Source of the DNA: Chrysomallon squamiferum
Taxonomy: Eukaryota > Mollusca > Gastropoda > Neomphalida > Peltospiridae
Direction of reading: 5' to 3'
NCBI GenBank assembly: GCA_012295275.1
Contig: CM022669.1
Location: forward strand, 6,419,989 to 6,462,488
DNA: 42,500 nt
The notes beneath the pieces were generated by a model, which was not told where the DNA came from, searched no databases, and worked only from the letters and a program-made list of their open reading frames with translations. Position numbers and translations under genes: made by a program. Each line of letters begins with the position of its first letter. Position 1 is the stretch's first letter. This document shows, piece after piece, positions 12,052 through 23,150 of this stretch.

Positions 12052-12456
12052 TATGGTTTCTTTCTTCTTCTTTCCCTTCATCTTCTTCATACTACTACTA
12101 CCATTACTATTAGTACTACTACTACTACTACCACTATAGTAATAATTATTGTTGTTGTTATTTTTATAAAAACAACAAATTATCTCTATTTTTCTTCACT
12201 GATAGAGTGTGTTGACTAAAATAAGCCATTTTCACATACAAAACAGAAAAAGTGTTTCATATTAACCACAACAACTTGCAAAACAAATAAATTCACCAAA
12301 ATAAAGTCTTATCTTTCAACAAAAAAAGATAAGAAAAGAAATAAAAATAAAGAGGAATAATAAAAAAAATATAAATAAATAACCTGCAAGTTTGAACTGG
12401 AAAATAACTGAAATGAAGATCTGTTACATACATATATAAGCTTACAACGGTTTTTT

Positions 12457-12460
12457 AATT

Positions 12461-12511
<51 letters not shown>

Positions 12512-12535
12512 TTTTATTTTATTTTATTTTATTCT
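12457..12535. repeat. (TTTA)n then (TTTTA)n microsatellite
   Basis: A tetranucleotide array changing to a pentanucleotide at its 3' end, continuing into T-rich DNA to about 12600. Confidence 0.93.
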
Positions 12536-12689
12536 ATTCTATTTTTTATTTTTTTTAAATTGTTTTTATTTTATTTTCTTAACGTTAATACATTTTTTTA
12601 TATGTTTTGGCAAATAGCTGACTTTAAATTACAGTGTACATTCGTAACATGGATAAATTATAATACTAGAATAACTGCATAGCAATGTA

Positions 12690-12930
12690 GCAGAAAACTG
12701 AAGGGAAGACGAGGGAAGAGAAGCTAAGGATATTTGCAGTAAAGGAGGTTTAGGGAAGCTGCAGTAGAGAGGGTAAGGTTAATTACAGGAGAGACAGTGG
12801 GTAGTGACAGTTAAAAGAGGGTAAGGAGAAACAGAGGGAGAGGATTAGAGAAAAACGGAAGGCATTAGCAAGGGTAAGAGGAAGTGTTGTCAAAGAACAA
12901 GCGTAAAAAGGGTGAAAGGTAAATAACAGC
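12690..12930. repeat. purine-rich degenerate tract
   Basis: About 240 bp in which A and G dominate the + strand. The phrase AGGGTAAG recurs near 12769, 12819 and 12873, which suggests an old, decayed tandem repeat rather than coding DNA. Confidence 0.4.
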
Positions 12931-14756
12931 GTAATAAATAATGTAAAGATATATGAATACAGGTATCAAGGATTTTCTTTTCCCCATGAAATGATAAATA
13001 AACTTGAAGGTCAACGACACATTGTATCCGTCACTGAAAATAACTGCATGTTTCTTACTGTTTAACTTCGCTTTAGATACAGACGTAATATTTTAACGGT
13101 CCTTTGTAGAGAATATATCAGATGTGTAAGAAAGGAGACGCTGTGTACTGTGCTGTAGCCTGCTGCGGGACGTTGTCTACGACGGCATGATGTGATACGC
13201 CGTGATTTAATCCTACAGAGAGTGCTGTGGCTTATCTTGGTATGACATGACATAATCAACGTTTTGTAATATGTAATAGCGTTTATGACGTGATATGTTT
13301 TATGACGTTGTGAATGCTATGACGTATTATATATATATATATAGATAGATAGACTTGTCATGTCTGCAAAATGTACGTGGTCTTGACTGACGATGTCTCT
13401 ATTACAAAACTTTTTATACCACAACGACGATGTAGGATAAAAATCGTTCTACCACAACAACGAGGTCGGTAACGACGGGTTTTGCACGGACGGCTGCATT
13501 AATCTGCGCAGACGAGAGCAGATCAATAATTTTGTTACGCAAAACGAAATAACTGTCACTTTATAACGAAATATTAGTTTATTTTGCACATTCAGATAAC
13601 AGCTACTCCCTTCTTCGTACCGCCAGCCAGCCAGGATTTTTTGAGGTTTCGTCGTTGAATCCTGTGTTTTCTGAAGTCGCTTCAAGTTACAACCGATCAC
13701 TGTGGACTTTGTAAAACACAAAATGATTATCCATTCTACCGCCTTCTTGAAAATTTGAAGAAGAAAAAATAAAAAAAAATAAAAAAAACTATACAGTTTT
13801 TAGTGTCTGTCTGCATGTCAGATTCATACAAAATAGTATTAAGTTTTTAACACGTTGTTCATTCAGAAGCAAAGAGCGTGCAGAAATAGGCTGATACTGA
13901 TTTTTATGGTTTAACAACAGCAGAATATTGTTATTTCCTTACTTACAGTGAAATATTAAATTTCAAAACATAACTGTCGTCGTTGTAAACGTAGTTCTGA
14001 GAATTAAGGAAAAGGTATACTTTAAACTTCAACTAACAATCCTTGTCCTTTTGATTATCATCACCAGTGTTATCATCATCATCATCATCAACAACCATGT
14101 GAACATCGGATACCTCTCGCCTCACATTAATCCAAAAATCTGGTGAATTCCTTTAATTATTTAAATTAATACTACGTATTGTTATATATATATTTTATAT
14201 GTCATAATTAACTCTTTATGATTAAATAGTATGGCATAAATTATCAATCTTAATAAGTGTATATGTGTATATATATATATATATACTGAGACTTCTTGTT
14301 ATATGATTCAGTATACCTATAGGAACATATTTTGGGATATATCCCTAATTATTTTAATTAGTATACGGTAAGTTCATAATATCATCAAGAATACATTCTT
14401 AAGAACTTGATTTTAGTTCCCAGCTTCTCATTTCATGGTTGTATTGAACTCATTTCACAGATGAACCGTTTTCCACGGTACCAGCATAACTTATAAGTTG
14501 TCATTAAACTCTTGTTTTTTTATTATGTTTACTAATTATTAATACGAGAATTATCGTTTATTTTATTGCTTCTTTAATAACTGTGTGAGATCGTATCAGT
14601 GTGTTAATTGACTCGTAATGTTAATGCTGTTTCCATCACGTGATATAGCCTGTTTTCATGACGTCTCTTTTTACCGCTGTTTTCCCGTACATGATTCAGC
14701 AGTTTTGCTTTTGTTTCTAGTTAACTGAAAGATCACTGTGGAAGTAATAAATAACT

Positions 14757-14757
<1 letters not shown>
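12931..14757. other. intergenic DNA
   Basis: No gene is recognised. It holds the 17-bp TATGACGT array at 13284-13325, a short TA/GATA run at 13329-13352, ATC repeats near 14073-14090 and a TCACGTGA palindrome at 14636. Minus-strand frames at 13062-13259 and 13449-13721 show no family features. Confidence 0.6.
13284..13325. repeat. three TATGACGT units at 17-bp period
   Basis: TATGACGT occurs at 13284, 13301 and 13318, exactly 17 bp apart, with partly similar spacers (TGATATGTT, TGTGAATGC). It is a short tandem array of CRE half-site-like motifs. Confidence 0.7.

Positions 14758-14794
<37 letters not shown>
14758..14794. repeat. (TG)n microsatellite
   Basis: Pure TG at first, then interrupted TG to about 14860. 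Confidence 0.95.
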
Positions 14795-14799
<5 letters not shown>

Positions 14800-15010
14800 G
14801 TGTGTCTACGTGTGTGGTGTGGGTGATTGTCTATGTGTATATTTGTGTGTGTGTGTGTTAGTTGTTAATTTCAGTAAAAAAAAATTTTTTTTAAAATATC
14901 AAATTCCTTATGATTTGAAATAAAATTATGCTTCCATATCTGAACAATACAACAAGAACCAAGTCGGAGAAATTTAGTTAATCATTTCCTTTCTGTCTAT
15001 AAAATAAACG

Positions 15011-15048
15011 CGCGCGCGCACGCACACAGACACACATACACATACACA

Positions 15049-15099
<51 letters not shown>

Positions 15100-15112
15100 G
15101 CACACACACGCA
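15011..15112. repeat. (CG)n-(CA)n-(TA)n compound microsatellite
   Basis: Alternating purine-pyrimidine throughout: a CGCG block, a long CA run, a TA run, then CA again. Such sequence can adopt Z-DNA. Confidence 0.92.
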
Positions 15113-15810
15113 TCCATCCACACACTTTTATACGGAGACAGGTAACATGTCTAACAAAACTGTAATATTTATTTGTAAATTAAAGGCATGATAAAAAAAA
15201 AAAAAAAAAAAAAAACACCCACAGAAATGTTACAAACGCTAGTTCAGTAGTTATAAAAAAATATACTGTACACACACCACATGCATTCAGCTGTCGAACG
15301 AAAATACACGTTTACATTTGTAAAAAGGCATCACATTGCTACCTGTCGCGGGGCGATACTGTATTCTACAACAACAAAAAAAGACAGGTGTGTTCGGGTC
15401 GGAGAACAGATAAAAACGAAAGATTGAGACCCTGATAAACATGCGTGCGTTCCTAGCCTGGCATCCACGTTACTTCGGGTTACTTAAACACGGCGTGTCT
15501 TAGCGGCTTGGTGTCAACAAGTACAGACCCAGACTAAAACATTTGTCTGTTTTGATGTTAGCATTTTGTATAAATACACAGTTTACGTTCGAGTTGGAAA
15601 TTCATGAACGAGCTTTGTAATTAAAAGGCCCGTAACCAGAGATTCCGCAGAGAAGGGGATGCAATTTCTTTCTTTCTTTCTTTTTTTTTTTTTTTTTTAC
15701 ATTATTTACAATTTCTAAAGAAACCTAATGAATTCGTTCACCGAAATACAGGTCTCATTTATGATAATATAATTGTGGCTAAGAATGTGTGAGCATGTCT
15801 GTGAGTGTAG
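15113..15810. other. intergenic DNA
   Basis: No gene is recognised. Poly(A) at about 15193-15214 and a TTTC then poly(T) tract at about 15667-15699 bracket about 450 bp of ordinary-complexity sequence (15230-15660) without a coding signal. Confidence 0.6.
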
Positions 15811-15840
15811 ATGTGTGTGTGTGTGTGTGAGTGTGGGGGG

Positions 15841-15899
<59 letters not shown>

Positions 15900-15908
15900 A
15901 CACACACA
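15811..15908. repeat. compound (TG)n-G10-(GA)n-(CA)n microsatellite
   Basis: Four simple-sequence classes abut within 100 bp: TG, a run of ten G at about 15835-15843, 27 GA units, then CA. Confidence 0.95.
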
Positions 15909-15996
15909 TATACACATACACACATAGTTATACATAAATATGCATGAATATATGCCCGTATTTATACATACCATTCAAAAACAAACGTCATTAAAT

Positions 15997-16106
15997 ATGA
16001 GGTCATAGTCAGAGAATAGCAAAAACATTATTATGACGTCATATTCAAATTAGGTCCTGTAACTATGATATCATTTAGAACGTAAGTTAAGTCATTATGA
16101 CGTTAT
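15997..16106. promoter_or_regulatory. array of ATGA..TCAT palindromes
   Basis: Related decamers occur at 15997 (ATGAGGTCAT), 16033 (ATGACGTCAT), 16065 (ATGATATCAT) and 16097 (ATGACGTTAT), spaced 36, 32 and 32 bp. The second is a perfect CRE/ATF palindrome. This may be a decayed tandem repeat or a bZIP-binding cluster. Confidence 0.45.
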
Positions 16107-16420
16107 ATTGAACTATAACAGTTTGGAAGCGTTTCTTAATAAACTTGAACGAGTTATATCTAAAATAAAATAATAATTACAGTTTCATATTATAAATCAC
16201 TTCTATTGTTCACAGCAAACAGAACTAACCACAAACAAGTCAACACGAAATCTACCTTTGGTTATACAACGAAGAAATAACTTGAATATATTTCAAATTA
16301 ACTTTTGTTTAATAACAATAATAATAAGAAGAATAAGAAGAAGAAGAAGTATGTAAACAAAAATTGTTTATGCACCTTTCGATAGTCGCAAAGTGACGGA
16401 ACATCTTCAACTCTTTTCGT

Positions 16421-16422
<2 letters not shown>

Positions 16423-16490
<68 letters not shown>
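16423..16490. repeat. poly(A)-(TAA)n tract
   Basis: An A run of about 28 followed by TAA units, then AAAT units to about 16519. Confidence 0.95.
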
Positions 16491-16491
<1 letters not shown>

Positions 16492-16667
16492 TAATAAATA
16501 AATAAATAAAATAAAATAAGATGAAGTCATGGCTTCAGATGTGAAATGGTCAAGCTGCAGTGTCCAGATGGTTTGTAAAAGTGTTATCATACTGTAACAA
16601 GTTGTTATAAACAATGACAAACCACTAGGACTGAGTAAAATAGTATTTACTTATTTACCTCTTCTAC

Positions 16668-16670
<3 letters not shown>

Positions 16671-16702
<32 letters not shown>
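16671..16702. repeat. poly(T) run
   Basis: About 32 T in a row. Confidence 0.95.
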
Positions 16703-16705
<3 letters not shown>

Positions 16706-16969
16706 CTATTCACTGTATTTTTTTGCTCTATTCAAGTGCACTTTAAAAAAAACGTCCTTCACTAAAAATATGTTTGACCCGACGGTGACACACGAGGTGA
16801 CCTCAAAGATATGTCGTCCTCAAAAATTGAATTACGTAAAGCGTGAAAAATGTGCATGCGACCTTTGCCACGAAAACAAACTGAAATCTAATTAACAGTC
16901 GGTTAAGGTTACACATTGCCAGCGAAACACGCACGTAATACCCACCTCAGTCTTATTGAGAATGACGTC

Positions 16970-17015
16970 ATAGGATTAGAGCCTGGAAGATCCGGGATCG
17001 ATTCCGTACAGTTTC
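16970..17015 (+). mobile_element. possible tRNA-derived SINE remnant
   Basis: GGATTAGAGCC followed about 16 bp later by GGATCGATTCC resembles the 3' half of a tRNA with a Pol III B box (consensus GGTTCGANTCC, one mismatch). No clear A box or complete cloverleaf is seen, so this is a weak call. Confidence 0.25.
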
Positions 17016-17092
17016 CGATATTATTCATCTATTTTTAAAATAAATTTAAAAAATTCTTTTTTGTTGTTGTTATTTTTGTTTTTTGTGAGTTT

Positions 17093-17115
17093 TCTTCTTC
17101 TTCTTCTTCTTCTTC

Positions 17116-17194
<79 letters not shown>

Positions 17195-17195
17195 T
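17093..17195. repeat. (TTC)n-(TTA)n-(TTTA)n compound repeat
   Basis: Three related pyrimidine- and AT-rich units in succession. Confidence 0.95.
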
Positions 17196-17327
17196 AATTC
17201 TATTTTATTAATCATTTCAGTTTTTTGTTTTGTTTTTCCTAAACTCACAGCACTGCATCAGTTAGAAAAATAAATGATGTTCTCTTTACGACATATCAGC
17301 CAAAAGAAAATATAATGATGATTATAG

Positions 17328-17330
17328 TAA

Positions 17331-17383
<53 letters not shown>

Positions 17384-17384
17384 A
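17328..17384. repeat. (AGT)n microsatellite
   Basis: About 18 AGT units. A mixed CAA/GAA stretch follows at 17440-17541. Confidence 0.95.
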
Positions 17385-17684
17385 CATCAAATACAACAAT
17401 AAAAACAACATTTATTAAAAAAAAAAATTAAATCTTCAAAAATAGCAACAACAACGACAATGTCGACAATAACGGCAACAGCGATAAGAAGAAAAACAAC
17501 AGCAATGGCAACGGCAAGAAGAAGAAGAAGAAGAAGAAGAAAAATAATAAGATATATCTTTGGCTTGCAAAGAAGACGTAAACCTAAACCAACACAAATA
17601 AATCTTTCTAAAAAGCCATTCGCAGCACACGTTTTTTATTTTTATGTTTTTTTATTATTATTATTATTATTATTTCACTTTTTA

Positions 17685-18307
17685 TAATGGTTTCATTATT
17701 TTACTCTCCTCGGTTTTTGCAGTCAGTACGGTAACACATTTGGCTCCTGTTTGGCAATGTTCTCGTTGCCACGGGATACGGAACATGGTTTTGTTTTGCT
17801 AACACATTGTGTCCAACTGTTGTAATGCGGAACACATGACGACGTAGGTAAGAGGTAGTTACGTACCTAATGAAGTAAAATAAAATAACGGTAACCAGAT
17901 TTCACGTTTTTTTTTTTTTTTCCCAGCCATGTGTGGAATGGGCGATCGAGCAGTGATAATTTTCACATATTAACAAGTCCCGTTATTTGTAAGGGGATCT
18001 GGTTCTGTGTTAGAAATGATCGTTTGCAGAATTTCTTTCTCTCGATAATTCGAACGGATGAAGTTCCGTAGCAGAGTTTTGAAATTCGGCAGGGTCAGCC
18101 GTTTTATATAGTTGATTGAGTAGACCTGGTGTTTTTGAGAGTGCGGGGACTGTTTAAAGAGAGATAATTATTCCAGTTTAATGTCCCACAAATAATAGAA
18201 AAATCAAAGAACGAGTCAGGTGATTTCTGTCAGGTGATTTCTGTTAGGTCAGGTCAGGTCACGATAACCCATCATTTGTGAATAATAATGAATTGTCCAT
18301 TCAATTA
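17685..18307. other. intergenic DNA
   Basis: No gene is recognised. The sequence is of ordinary complexity with a poly(T) run near 17907-17921 and the tandem duplication at 18215-18262. Confidence 0.6.
18215..18262. repeat. 14-bp tandem duplication plus three AGGTC units
   Basis: GTCAGGTGATTTCT occurs twice, head to tail (18215 and 18229). It is followed by AGGTC repeated three times at 18246-18260 and a final A, giving overlapping nuclear-receptor-like AGGTCA half-sites. Confidence 0.75.
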
Positions 18308-18343
18308 TTTTTTTTTTTTTTTTTTTTTTTTTAAGACAGCTAC

Positions 18344-18400
<57 letters not shown>
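18308..18400. repeat. poly(T) and (GA)n microsatellite
   Basis: A run of about 25 T (18308-18332), a short unique spacer, then 27 GA units (18347-18400). Confidence 0.96.
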
Positions 18401-18402
<2 letters not shown>

Positions 18403-19320
18403 GTAGTAAATTAATTGTCAGTATCAAATGCATTTGCTAGCACTGTTTTCATTGGTCAATCTGAAATTAGATGGCGGGAGAGCCGTCTGCTAGACTAAAT
18501 CAACACCTCAGTTTCCCTTTTTATACATTCATCTTTTTCTTTATTTCTTTCTTTCTTCCTTCCTTCCTTCCTTCGTTTCATATTTCTTTTATCCACTAAA
18601 GTTAATGAAGAAATGAAATACGATCTATTAAAGTGGTTGTTATATTTCATCAACGAATACTGCTAGTTAGAAGAGAAAAACTTCTTTTATTCTTCTTTTT
18701 TTTTTTTTTTTTTTTAAATAAATGAGAAAAAATGAAAAATGATAGAAGGGAAATAAAAAATATATATGCTGGTTAAATGCTTCAAACACCTGTTTATCTA
18801 AATTTACATCTTTGCCTTGGCGGAAAACTTGAAGATATGCCCTGCGTAGAAGGCTTCGACCGGTGTAAGAAAAACCATTCGTTAGTCAAATGATTTTGTA
18901 ACTTCAATACCCAGTTTAGCAGGGCGCCACAGGTGTGAATCTCTGTGATGTATTGCCTTAAAGTTCGAACGCATACCTGACTATTTAGTTCGTATCATTT
19001 TAACCTGGACTAGAGTTTCAAAAATGACCGTATATATATAAACGGAAAGAACAAAACATGTTTTATTGTATTTCTTTCGGAAGAAATTAAATATTGTTAA
19101 CAAAAACGTTGTAAAATGAACAACTACTTACTTCGTATGTACTTTTAAAAATCCTGTGTTGAAATGAACGAAACGTGTCACTGTGTTTCATTCAAAAAGT
19201 TGTTTGTTATTATGAAGAAAATACCTTGTAAGACATTATTTTTTTTTATTCAAAACAGTGTGGTATATAAATTTTTATAAGTTTATGATGTATTAATTGA
19301 GATTAAAATTACCTTTGCAG
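18401..19320. other. intergenic DNA
   Basis: No gene is recognised. It holds a CTTT/CTTC tract at about 18539-18575 and a poly(T) run near 18697-18715; otherwise AT-rich single-copy-looking sequence. Confidence 0.6.
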
Positions 19321-19386
19321 TGTTTGTTTGTTTGTTGTTGTGGTTGTTATGTTTGTCGTTTTTTGGGGGGGTTGTTGTTGTTGTTT

Positions 19387-19418
<32 letters not shown>

Positions 19419-19603
19419 CGTTATTATTATTTTTGGGGGCGGTGGGCTGGTCTTTTCTTTTATTATTTATTTATTTATTTTTCTTCTTCTTCTCATTTTA
19501 GGAGGTTTGGTACTGTTATGTTCTTATTTCACACGGGGATATTTCACAATCCGACCAGTGCTCCAAACCTGCCCTTTTATAAACTATTATCACTAGCGCA
19601 TAC

Positions 19604-19637
<34 letters not shown>

Positions 19638-19640
19638 GAT
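19321..19640. repeat. GT-rich, poly(T) and (CAA)n low-complexity block
   Basis: GTTT/GTT units, poly(T) at about 19389-19418, TTA/TTTA and TTC units, then a CAA array at about 19602-19637. The open frames across it encode only homopolymers (Phe, Gln) and are not genes. Confidence 0.9.
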
Positions 19641-19819
19641 TTAGTATTAAAACACATCACACCGCAGCGTTAACAAAAAACATCCATTCACTCGTTCCCC
19701 TGTCACCCATACATCATCACCACTTACACAACACAACCATTAATACTAAAAACATTTCACCCTGTCGCTAAACAAATAATCATTCATTTTTGTTAACAAA
19801 CGACGACATCTCACTAAAT

Positions 19820-20260
19820 TTCATCACACGGCAAACGGTTGACACTGCGACTGTCTTAACACTGGGGGAAAGACTCGACACTGTAAGCCAACACCCCGGC
19901 GACGAGACAGGTGCGTGCAGAACGAAATACCCAGAGGCCAGATGACTTCATATTAATTCCTTTCTGTGTGCGCAGACAACATCGTATACGTTTACAAGTT
20001 CAACATCTAAATTACACACGCATTTAAAACTCCAACAAGATGAGATAAGAGAACAAGCGAGGATTCTTAGACGGCAGACACCTTCCACAAAAGCAGAGGG
20101 ATTATCCGCGTTTTGCAGTACCGGCGAAAGAACAATGCCGGTCTATTACGCATTAACGTAACGGTTAACCTGCACGACGTGCAGTTTACTTAGACAGGGT
20201 TCGGGGGTTGTATTTGTCACAGATCAGAAGATATTAAACTGCAGTAATCGTATGTCACAG
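19820..20260. promoter_or_regulatory. complex non-coding island with a palindrome
   Basis: About 440 bp free of microsatellites and CG-richer than its surroundings. CTGCACG-A-CGTGCAG (20170-20184) is an inverted repeat with 7-bp arms around a single base. No open frame of note crosses it. A regulatory role is only inferred. Confidence 0.25.
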
Positions 20261-20454
20261 TTATTGTTTGATGTATGATTCGAGTTAAATAAAATGTTTT
20301 TTAAAAAAAAAAAAAAAAATTAAATTTAAAGATGACGGGTTTTTTTTTTTTTTTTGAAACGTTAATATAAGACTGTTGAAGTAATGTTCATAAAATAAAA
20401 ACATTGTGTTGTAGATAAACATATATAAGTGTGTTAATATATATTTACACACTC

Positions 20455-20545
20455 ACATGCATATACATACACACACACACACACACACACACTAACATAT
20501 GCACAAATACATACATATATATACATACAAACATACATACATAGT
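20455..20545. repeat. (CA)n/(CATA)n microsatellites
   Basis: A CA run near 20468-20492 and ATAC units on both sides. Confidence 0.9.
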
Positions 20546-20859
20546 TTCCAACACTGTGACCCTTTTTCTCATTACGCTAACATAACGAAGCTTATGTATT
20601 GAGTAAGAGAACCAGTCACTTATGTAACGCCATTACAGTTCTTCCGTATTGTAAAATCCACCTCACCATAGTTTGCTACCGTCCTATGTGAGTTGTTAGC
20701 CTAAACTAATTCAGGAAAATATATAGTAACGGAAAAGATATTAAATTAGACAAGAAAACAAATATGCTATTAAATAAAGTTAATTTTATTTTCTTTTTTT
20801 AAAGTTGCTTCTTATTATGAATTTCACATCAGCAAAATTTAGAAAAAGATATTAATATT

Positions 20860-20896
20860 ATTATTATCTTCATCGTCATCATCATCATCATCATCG

Positions 20897-20942
<46 letters not shown>
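20860..20942. repeat. (ATC)n-(TTA)n microsatellite
   Basis: ATC/GTC units passing into TTA. Confidence 0.93.
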
Positions 20943-20943
<1 letters not shown>

Positions 20944-21039
20944 TAGTTCCTAATTTTAAAAAATATAATATATTTGCCTAATCTCTTAGTCCAACATTTT
21001 CCCAAAACATCAGAGTAAACGTTGCACTAGTTTTTTTAT

Positions 21040-21960
21040 TCTTTGTTTTTTATGGCTTACATTCTCGTCCGGTCTCTCTGATCACGCATGGTCAGTTTAG
21101 TCCATCACGCTTCAGTGAATCGGACACAAGTGATAAAATGTATCAAGGTTAAAAATAAAATGTTTCATTCACAGTTCTGTATTTTAACACGCCATAAAGT
21201 TTGTCTGAGTGTGTCTCCTTTTTTATTTCCTGCCACACAAAGACGAAGAAGAAGAAGAAGAAGAAGAAGAAAGAAGGGGGTGCTCTCTGGCCTGGCCACG
21301 ATCACCCTTGGTTAAAATCTCATTAATGGCAGAATGTTGGAAGGTTGGGAGCGAACGGGGCAAAACTGAGACGAGAGGTATTTTCTCTACTCGCTGAACC
21401 GTGTGCAGTCTTTGTGCTTCGCGCTCGCTCTGTCTCGAACCGTGTGCGCTTCGTTGAAGATTATTTTCTCTTTTCTTCCCTTCTCTTTCTATGGAAATGA
21501 AGGATAATTATTTTATTCTGAGTGAGAAAGAAACAGAAAGAGAAACAGAGAGAGACAGAGAGAGAGAGAGAGAGATAGAAACCTCAACAGAAAGAGCTCC
21601 ACTCCCGTACTGGCTCTTGCTCACAATGGTTGTTGTCGGGATCCTATTTCTGTCGCGACTGCACCCCGCTGTTACAGCAAACAAAGAACAGCGTGCTGTG
21701 TCCACTTCCCAAACTGGACGGTCGAAAGAAAGGCCTGCAAACCCCCCCACCAAAAAAAAAAACTTCTTCCCAAATTGGATGCGTCTAAAAGGTTGCCCCC
21801 CCCCCCGCCCCGCACACACCACTGAGCGTCCGTTCGTACAAAGGAGAAGAAAAAAAAGTAGAAGATTGTTAAATGACGTGCAGAGCCGTGTCACAAGTTC
21901 AAAAAACCTGTCACAGTCCTAGAGTTCAACACTGTAGTTAGTTACTCAATAGCTGTAGTT
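21040..21960. other. intergenic DNA with GAA, GA and C-run tracts
   Basis: No gene is recognised. It holds a GAA array at 21242-21271, GAACCGTGTGC repeated 41 bp apart (21396 and 21437), GA/CAGA repeats at about 21530-21577, an A run near 21756 and a C run near 21796-21806. A 143-codon + frame at 21491-21922 includes a hydrophobic stretch (WLLLTMVVVGILFL), but its other parts are translated simple repeats, so I do not call it a gene. Confidence 0.5.
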
Positions 21961-21967
21961 GTTGCTG

Positions 21968-21970
<3 letters not shown>

Positions 21971-22030
<60 letters not shown>
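21971..22030. repeat. (TTA)n microsatellite
   Basis: About 20 TTA units, followed by GTT-rich sequence to about 22130. Confidence 0.95.
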
Positions 22031-22031
<1 letters not shown>

Positions 22032-22130
22032 TGTTGTTGTTTCTATTCTTATAGTTATTATTGCTGTTATTTTTGTTGTTGCTGTCTTTGTTAGAATTGT
22101 TGTTGTTGTTGTTGTCTTCGTTGTAGTTGT

Positions 22131-22950
22131 TGCCTATTTATTTTCTTCTGCTACTACTAAAGAATGCACAAACAGTTTTACTTATGCTGGAATGTCGTAT
22201 ATGACAGATTTATAATGTAACTGAAGATGAATCTCACTTTCTTCTTGAATACACTTTGCATACACCTTTCTGAAAACATTATATTCCTAAACACTATGTT
22301 AATAAAGCAAATTCATTAAAATGTAAACAATTATTAATCAGTAGAAATACAAATTTAGAAATGAAAACTATCTACATTTGAACAAAAAACAAATAAAACA
22401 AAGAAAGATTATTTTGTTTAATTGAGCTTCTCCATTAACAAAAAAAACAAACAAATATAATAAATATTTTACTGATTAAGTTATCGGGTAGGTGGAATAA
22501 ATTTAGACTAATTATTTATTTTTGTTTATGTATTTTGTATAACGTATTTCAGTATTATGTATGATGTACAGATATGTTCAAATGCAGATTGCACATAGCA
22601 AATAAAACTATCTATCTGTCTGTGGTAGAGCAGGTTTGTGCGAAGTAAGAACTAAACAAACAGTTGTAAGTTTTGATGACAATTAGCATACACAACTGCA
22701 TATACAGTTTCATTAATACATGGACTGGGATTTAAATATTTAAAAAAAAAAACCCATTAATATAGCTGTACGAAACGTAAAGATAGTAATAAGTAATTAT
22801 TCATAAATAATAAATAATAATAATAATAATGACAACAACAATAGCAATAAATGATGATGATAACGATAATGATGATTATAATGATGATAATCATAACTGT
22901 CAATTAATTAATAAATTAGTTTCGTAATTATGATATTTCAAGTATAAAGT
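22131..22950. other. intergenic AT-rich DNA
   Basis: No gene is recognised. Short TAA and GAT patches lie at about 22808-22885. Confidence 0.6.
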
Positions 22951-22959
22951 CATAATTTT

Positions 22960-23150
22960 TTTTTATTTAACGAAGCAATTATTTGTCCTTAATCAGCTAG
23001 CAATTTATTCCTAATTAACTCGGCAGCTGGGAATTTATTTGTAAATCAAAACGAGCCAGATTCTAATTTTGTCATTAACTGGCTGCGAGTAACGTAGTTT
23101 GCTAATAGAACGATTTCATAGGCGTGACAGCCCGCGGCAGCAGCACCCCC
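22960..23150. promoter_or_regulatory. candidate conserved non-coding element
   Basis: About 190 bp with dense developmental-type sites: CCTTAATCAGCTAGC near 22988, CCTAATTAAC near 23011, GGCAGCTGGG (E-box) near 23023, TTCTAATTTTG near 23061 and CATTAACTGG near 23073. It ends at a C-rich stretch at 23145-23163. It looks unlike the surrounding repeats; function is inferred only. Confidence 0.3.

Noticed and set aside
19320-19673. 117-codon + frame with poly-Phe and poly-Gln
   Set aside because: It is only translated poly(T) and CAA repeats.
21491-21922. 143-codon + frame with a membrane-like segment
   Set aside because: Most of it is GA repeat, an A run and a C run; the hydrophobic stretch alone is weak evidence. 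Expression data could revive it.
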